From positions 3,596,001-3,660,000 of the forward strand of contig OZ255625.1 of NCBI GenBank assembly GCA_965276755.1: a DNA stretch of 64,000 nt, read 5' to 3'. Below the pieces are notes generated by a model. It worked only from the letters and a program-made list of their open reading frames with translations. It searched no databases and was not told the DNA's origin. This DNA is from CAJCIS01 sp965276755 (GTDB taxonomy: Bacteria > Pseudomonadota > Alphaproteobacteria > Acetobacterales > Acetobacteraceae). This document shows, one piece after another, positions 59,964 through 64,000 of the stretch (within the stretch, counting starts at the first letter, position 1; every line of letters starts with the position of its first letter). A program made the position numbers and the translations under genes.

Positions 59964-61061
59964 CTATCCATACTTCCGTCGCTTCCAATTCACCCCACGC
60001 CCCCGCACCGCCGAGCCAATCGTCGCGCCGGTGTAGAACAATGCCACCAGCGGCAGAAAGGGCGCCCAGGCAAACGACAACCCAAAACGCCGCAGCGTCG
60101 GCGCATAGGCCACGCCCATCGCCACCCACCCCAGCACCCCGGCCACGCGCGCCAAGCCGTGCCCCGCCAACGCCGCCACAACCGGCACAATCCACACCAG
60201 CACCATGCCCACCACAGTGCCCGCCACCAGCCAGAAGCTGAAACGCAGTTGCACAAAGGCAGTGCGTGTCACCATCGCCCAAATGTCGCCCACGCGCGGG
60301 TAGGGCCGGATGCTCGTCGCCAGCGCGCTATGGCCTAGCCAGATGCGTCCATCCTGTTTGACCAGCCCGGCCAGCGTCACGTCGTCGATCAGGGCGCCGC
60401 GCATGGCCGCAAGACCGCCGACACGGGCCAGGGCGCTGGTGCGGATCAGCACCGTGCCGCCCGCCGCCGCAGCCACGCGGCTGCCAGGGTCGTTGACAAG
60501 ATCGAACGGATAAAGCAGGGCGAAGAAGAACACGAAGGCCGGCACCAGTGCGCGCTCCGCCCAGCTTTGGCAATTCAGCGCGACCATTTCGCTGACCATG
60601 TCCAACTGCGCCGCTTGCGCGTGCGCGACCAGAGTGGCGGCATGTTCCGGCCGGTGTTCAATATCGGCGTCGGTCAGCAGCAGCAGCTCGGCGCCGGACG
60701 CGGCCTCGATGCCCTGGTGCAGCGCCCACAGCTTGCCGCTCCAGCCCGCCGGCCGCTCGGCACCGGTGATTATGTGGAGGCGAGGGTCGGCCAGCCCGGC
60801 CGCAATCTCGGCCGTGCCGTCCACGCTGCCATCATCGACCAGGATAATGCGATACGGGCCGGGATAATCCTGCGCCAGCAGCGAGCGCATCGCGCGTCCT
60901 ATCGAGGCGGCCTCGTCCCGCGCGGGCACCACCACGGCCAATGCCGGCGCGGGCAGGGCAGGGCAGGCAGGTGCGAGCATGGGCCCCGCCTGCCAAAAGA
61001 CCCCATGGCCAAGCAGCAGATAAACCCATACCGCCAGGGAAAGCGCCGCGAGAAACAGCAT
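59964..61061 (-). CDS. hpnB: Hopanoid-associated glycosyltransferase
   Basis: A 365-residue family 2 glycosyltransferase. LAVVVPARDEAASIGRAM opens the GT-A domain, IILVDDGSVDGTAEIA and LLTDADIEHRPEH give the acidic motifs, and hydrophobic segments lie at both ends. The order directly after hpnA and before hpnC supports HpnB. It probably acts on hopanoid or a related lipid; the reaction is not settled. ATG 61061 overlaps the hpnA stop (TGATG). Confidence 0.9.
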   Translation of the reverse strand: MLFLAALSLAVWVYLLLGHGVFWQAGPMLAPACPALPAPALAVVVPARDEAASIGRAMRSLLAQDYPGPYRIILVDDGSVDGTAEIAAGLADPRLHIITGAERPAGWSGKLWALHQGIEAASGAELLLLTDADIEHRPEHAATLVAHAQAAQLDMVSEMVALNCQSWAERALVPAFVFFFALLYPFDLVNDPGSRVAAAAGGTVLIRTSALARVGGLAAMRGALIDDVTLAGLVKQDGRIWLGHSALATSIRPYPRVGDIWAMVTRTAFVQLRFSFWLVAGTVVGMVLVWIVPVVAALAGHGLARVAGVLGWVAMGVAYAPTLRRFGLSFAWAPFLPLVALFYTGATIGSAVRGRGVNWKRRKYG

Positions 61062-62041
61062 CAGCGCCTGTGGGCCGCGAACCACGCGACCGCATCGCCG
61101 ATCGCGTCCGCCGCGGGCCGAGGCGCGTAGCCGAGTTCGGCGCGCGCGCGGGCGCTTGAAAAGAACATCTTCTTGCGCGACATCGCCAGCGTCTCGCGCG
61201 TCACCACGGGCTCGATGCCGAAACGCGCCAGGGCCTCGCACACCAGCGCCACCGGCAGCAGCGGGCCGATCGGCAGTTTTATCCGAGGCGGCTTGCGGCC
61301 GGCGGCGCGCGCGGCCATGGCAAACACCTCGCCCAAGGAGAAATCCTGGCCGCCAAGGATATAGCGCTGGCCTATGGCGCCCCGCTCGAGCGCCAGCGCG
61401 TGGCCCTCGGCCACATCGTCCACGTGCACGATGTTCAGGCCGCATTCGACATAGGCCGGCATGCGGCCGTCGGCGGCATCGCGGATCATCTTGCCGGTGG
61501 GCGTGGGCTTGATGTCGCGCGGACCCACGGGTGTGGAGGGATTGACGATGACCACCGGCAAAGCGTGGTCACGCACCAGAGCGAGCACGGCCTGCTCGGC
61601 GCGGTATTTGGACAGCTTGTAGGCGCCGATGATGCGGTCCTCGTGCACCGGCGTGGTTTCATCCGCCGGCGTGCCGTCAGAGGTCAGCCCGAGTGCGGCT
61701 ACCGAGCTGCAATAGACCATTCGCTCCACGCCTGCCGCTTGTGCGGCAAGCAGCAGGGTGCGCGTGCCTGCGACATTGGCCGCCATCATGGCCGCAGGGT
61801 CGGGCACCCACAGCCGGTAATCGGCGGCGACGTGGAACAGATAGCGGCACCCCTCAACGGCGCGGCGCAGGGAAGCCGCATCGGTCAAGTCTCCCTCGGC
61901 CAATTCGGCGTCGAGGCCGGCAACGTTGGCGCGATCGCTGCCGCGACGCACGAGCAGGCGCAGAGTGTGGCCGCGGGCGAGCAGGCTGCGTGCGACCGCA
62001 GAACCGACAAAGCCGGTGGCGCCGGTCAGAAGCGTGGTCAT
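61061..62041 (-). CDS. hpnA: Hopanoid-associated sugar epimerase
   Basis: A 326-residue extended SDR. TLLTGATGFVGSAVARSLL is the NAD(P)-binding motif, VYCSSVAALGLT the serine and YKLSKYRAEQAVL the Y-x3-K pair. It heads the hpnA-hpnB-hpnC-hpnD run. HpnA-family proteins accompany hopanoid genes and are thought to act on a sugar or polyol side chain. ATG 62041 is 31 bases from the HxlR stop. Confidence 0.92.
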   Translation of the reverse strand: MTTLLTGATGFVGSAVARSLLARGHTLRLLVRRGSDRANVAGLDAELAEGDLTDAASLRRAVEGCRYLFHVAADYRLWVPDPAAMMAANVAGTRTLLLAAQAAGVERMVYCSSVAALGLTSDGTPADETTPVHEDRIIGAYKLSKYRAEQAVLALVRDHALPVVIVNPSTPVGPRDIKPTPTGKMIRDAADGRMPAYVECGLNIVHVDDVAEGHALALERGAIGQRYILGGQDFSLGEVFAMAARAAGRKPPRIKLPIGPLLPVALVCEALARFGIEPVVTRETLAMSRKKMFFSSARARAELGYAPRPAADAIGDAVAWFAAHRR

Positions 62042-62072
62042 GCGGCTTAGCTAGGCCATGCCGCCGGAGATG

Positions 62073-62510
62073 TCAGCCGCTCTGATTCTTACGGTCAAAG
62101 GCTTGGCGTGCTTGCTCGACGCCGTCGAGGTTCTCTACAGCCCACACCCACACGCCGCAGAAGGCTGCGCCGAGGGTCAGGCCGAGAGAGGTCAGCCTGT
62201 ACTCGACCTTGGGTGGCACGACGGGATGCACGGTCCGCACCAGAAGGCCGTCGCGTTCCATGTGGCGCACTGTCTGGGTGAGCATCTTCTGGCTGATGCC
62301 GGGCACCATCTCGCTCAAGCGCGTAAAGCGCAGCTCGCCATGTTCGCCCAGGACTTCCAGGACCAGCATCGTCCACTTGTCTGCAACGCGCCCGATCAGC
62401 TCGTGCACCAGCGCCTCGATCCGGGGGTCGATGTTCTCGGGCGGTATGGCAGCGGCGTAGAGCTTCGCCATGGCGATCTGCTCTGCTGTGAAGCGCGGCA
62501 AGGCCGGCAT
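62073..62510 (-). CDS. HxlR family transcriptional regulator
   Basis: A 145-residue winged-helix protein. RVADKWTMLVLEVLGEHGEL is the HxlR opening, RFTRLSEMVPGISQKMLTQT the recognition helix and VHPVVPPKVEYRLTSLGLTL the wing. No redox cysteine sits before the HTH as in HypR-type sensors. Divergent from the SDR gene, the usual layout when an HxlR regulator represses an oxidoreductase. ATG 62510. Confidence 0.92.
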   Translation of the reverse strand: MPALPRFTAEQIAMAKLYAAAIPPENIDPRIEALVHELIGRVADKWTMLVLEVLGEHGELRFTRLSEMVPGISQKMLTQTVRHMERDGLLVRTVHPVVPPKVEYRLTSLGLTLGAAFCGVWVWAVENLDGVEQARQAFDRKNQSG

Positions 62511-62526
62511 CTGCACTCTCCTTCGC

Positions 62527-62552
62527 GTAAGTATCGAACTTTCGAGTGCCTT
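62527..62552. promoter_or_regulatory. Candidate HxlR operator
   Basis: AAGTATCGAACTTTCGAGTG-type imperfect palindrome centred on CGAA-CT-TTCG, 20-40 bases before the HxlR start and within the 110-base divergent spacer. Position fits shared control of both genes. Confidence 0.4.
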
Positions 62553-62620
62553 CTTCCAGGCGGAGTGTGCAGCGCCACATGCCGGGTGCAAGCACCGTCA
62601 CCGGCGCCAGGAGCCATTGC

Positions 62621-63382
62621 ATGAAGCTGGAACAGAGAACTGTCCTGATCACCGGAGGCACGAGCGGCATCGGCCAGGAACTGGCGCGCCAACTCCTGGC
62701 GCGAGGCAACACGGTGCTCATCACCGGGCGCGATCAGGACAGGCTCGACGCAGCCGCGCAAGCGCTCCCGGGCGTGCACACCTTCAGAAGCGATGCGAGC
62801 GACCCCGCGGCCATCGCCGCGCTGCACGAGGCCGTGCTGCGCCGCTTTCCGGCCCTGGACGCGCTGGTCAACAACGCCGGAATCATGCGCAACATCAAGC
62901 TCATTGAGGAACGCGATCTTGACGACGTTACGCGCGAGATCGAAATCAACCTCAGCGGGCCGCTACGGATGGTTCAGCGCTTCCTGCCGCATTTGAGAAC
63001 CCGGCCCGGCGCGCTGATCGTCAATGTCTCTTCCGGACTGGCCTTCATTCCGCTTCCCATGGCGCCAATCTATTGCGCGGCCAAGGCGGGCATTCACGCC
63101 TACACGCAGTCCCTGCGCATCCAGCTTGAGGGCACGGGCGTGAGGGTGGTCGAATTGGCGCCGCCCGGTGTCGAGACGAAACTCTTCCGCGGCGAGTTCG
63201 CGGAGGAAACGCGGGGGCAGAAGCCGATGAGTGTCGAGGTGCTCGTCACGCGCGCGATTGCCGGCATCGAGGCGGGCAAACTCGAAATCCGGCCGGGTCT
63301 GGCCAATGTGCTGAAAGCGATGAGCCGGGTCGCGCCGCACTTCATGCTCAAGCAGATGGCGCGCATGTCGAAGGCAAAATGA
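62621..63382 (+). CDS. Short-chain dehydrogenase/reductase (DltE-like)
   Basis: A 253-residue NAD(P)-dependent oxidoreductase. TVLITGGTSGIGQELARQLL binds the cofactor, DALVNNAGIM is the NNAG motif, VNVSSGLAFIP the catalytic serine and IYCAAKAGIHAYTQ the Y-x3-K pair. Substrate unknown. ATG 62621 follows CAGGAG. It is probably the target of the divergent HxlR regulator. Confidence 0.92.
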   Translation: MKLEQRTVLITGGTSGIGQELARQLLARGNTVLITGRDQDRLDAAAQALPGVHTFRSDASDPAAIAALHEAVLRRFPALDALVNNAGIMRNIKLIEERDLDDVTREIEINLSGPLRMVQRFLPHLRTRPGALIVNVSSGLAFIPLPMAPIYCAAKAGIHAYTQSLRIQLEGTGVRVVELAPPGVETKLFRGEFAEETRGQKPMSVEVLVTRAIAGIEAGKLEIRPGLANVLKAMSRVAPHFMLKQMARMSKAK

Positions 63383-63393
63383 TCGGAAAATGA

Positions 63394-63493
63394 ATGGGGG
63401 GAATGTGCCATTCCCCCCAGCCCCCCGTCATCAGTTTAGACGAAGCCGAACAATCGACGGGGGGTCTGGGGCGGGCAGGCACTGCTTCCCCAG
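63394..63493. repeat. Family 1 repeat, facing pair
   Basis: The left arm has an AAT/ATT stem and the right arm a GCA/TGC stem; centre ATCAGTTTAGACGAAGCC. Two different complementary stems within one unit. It lies between the SDR and MarR genes. Confidence 0.93.
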
Positions 63494-63525
63494 TCTTCTT
63501 TCGCAAACCTGGTCGGCTATGACTT

Positions 63526-63557
63526 GCCACATGATAGCGCGGCTTACTATATGTGGC
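63526..63557. promoter_or_regulatory. Candidate MarR operator over the start region
   Basis: GCCACATGATAG (63526-63537) mirrors CTATATGTGGC (63547-63557) with one extra base. It ends three bases before the MarR start codon, a position suited to autorepression. Confidence 0.5.
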
Positions 63558-63560
63558 GCG

Positions 63561-64000
63561 ATGCGGCGCGACATCATTACCTCCATCGTCACCCTGGCCC
63601 GCCTGATCAAGACCGAGGCGGATAAGCGCGCCCGCGCCCACGGCATGACGCGCGCGCAATGGGGCATCCTGATCAACCTCGATCGCCAGCCCGGGCTGCT
63701 GCAGAAGGCGCTGGCCGAAATTCTCGAGGTCGAGCCGATTACCGTCGCCCGGCTGATCGACCGGCTGGAGGCGCGCGGCATGGTCGAGCGCCGGGGCGAC
63801 CCTGCCGACCGCCGCTGCTGGCGCCTGCATCTGACCGACGCGTCCCGTCCGCTGATGGGCGAGATTGATCGCCATCTTGGTGAACTGGCCGAGATCTGCC
63901 TGGCCGGCATCGATGCGCAGACGACACCAGTTCTGGAAGATGCGCTTGCGCGTATGCGGGACGCCATGGCCGTCGAGGCCCACCGCTCACCAACGCCTGT
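63561..64000 (+). CDS. MarR family transcriptional regulator, 3' end outside the window
   Basis: An open frame from ATG 63561 with no stop before the window ends (146 residues seen). RAQWGILINLDRQPGLLQKA opens the core, LAEILEVEPITVARLIDRLE is the HTH and RRGDPADRRCWRLHLTDASR the wing with the DxxDRR motif. The style resembles MarR regulators that control EmrAB-like pumps, so an efflux gene may follow outside the window. The palindrome right before it suggests autoregulation. Confidence 0.9.
   Translation, partial: MRRDIITSIVTLARLIKTEADKRARAHGMTRAQWGILINLDRQPGLLQKALAEILEVEPITVARLIDRLEARGMVERRGDPADRRCWRLHLTDASRPLMGEIDRHLGELAEICLAGIDAQTTPVLEDALARMRDAMAVEAHRSPTP

Noticed and set aside
1894..63493. 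CRISPR array or tandem repeat explanation for the family 1 repeats
   Set aside because: Copies are dispersed between unrelated genes, inverted in pairs, and have no regular spacers or cas genes.

Overview
The window is GC-rich bacterial chromosome and reads as an alphaproteobacterium, most likely a member of the Acetobacteraceae or a related Rhodospirillales group. This is inferred from gene content: a CcrM-type adenine methylase, a helicase / S4 / ferredoxin / CarD gene run, hopanoid genes hpnA, hpnB, hpnC, hpnD and hpnH, and an LPS block of lpxL-like acyltransferase, lpxK, waaA and a DUF374 acyltransferase. No rRNA gene, tRNA gene, CRISPR array, prophage or transposase was recognised.

Layout. 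1-3.2 kb: the 3' end of glnE, a peroxiredoxin (bcp) and an MFS transporter. 3.3-8.7 kb: a catalase-like protein and the minus-strand LPS block. 9-14.2 kb: an OmpA protein, a lower-GC pair (uracil-DNA-glycosylase-like protein and a YdeI tail), a secreted repeat protein, an exported methyltransferase and carD. 14.3-19.4 kb: fdxA, an S4 protein, a Suv3-like helicase and an M17 aminopeptidase. 19.8-27.4 kb: a MarR-like regulator, surface-polysaccharide genes (WecA-like, WbpM-like, DegT aminotransferase), ccrM and an hldE whose second domain is degenerate. 27.6-33.9 kb: a response regulator, a hydrolase, creA-msrA, a double cold-shock protein and an O-antigen-ligase-like protein. 34-39.8 kb: a three-gene RND efflux operon. 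39.9-46.5 kb: a large GT8 fusion, hpnH, tlyA, mnmA, a YciI protein and an EVE protein. 46.8-48.5 kb: an accessory patch with an HTH-HTH-GIY-YIG protein and a UPF0175/DUF3368 toxin-antitoxin pair. 48.7-57.6 kb: hmgA, a frameshifted ParB-like gene, membrane and exported proteins, an FtsB-like protein, a trpD-like gene, nagA, an SCP2 protein and an SRPBCC protein. 57.8-62 kb: a minus-strand run hpnA-hpnB-hpnC-hpnD, a 39-residue ORF and an Imm53-like immunity gene. 62-64 kb: a divergent HxlR/SDR pair and a MarR regulator that runs off the window.

The most striking non-genic content is two families of intergenic inverted repeats. Family 1 is G/C-run rich, with arms of about 37 bp present singly or as facing pairs. 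It occurs at 22 sites, about one per 2.9 kb. Each arm holds a small hairpin whose stem bases differ between copies but stay complementary around a nearly constant GTGCC/GGCAC loop, so there is visible compensatory change. Several copies supply the stop codon or the last residues of a gene, and one coincides with the truncated end of hldE. Family 2 is AT-rich and built of GTTCTTTT/AAAAGAAC hairpins. One paired copy lies inside the reading frame of the efflux adaptor and encodes its signal peptide. Function and mobility of both families are inference; the structures, positions and covariation are read directly from the sequence.
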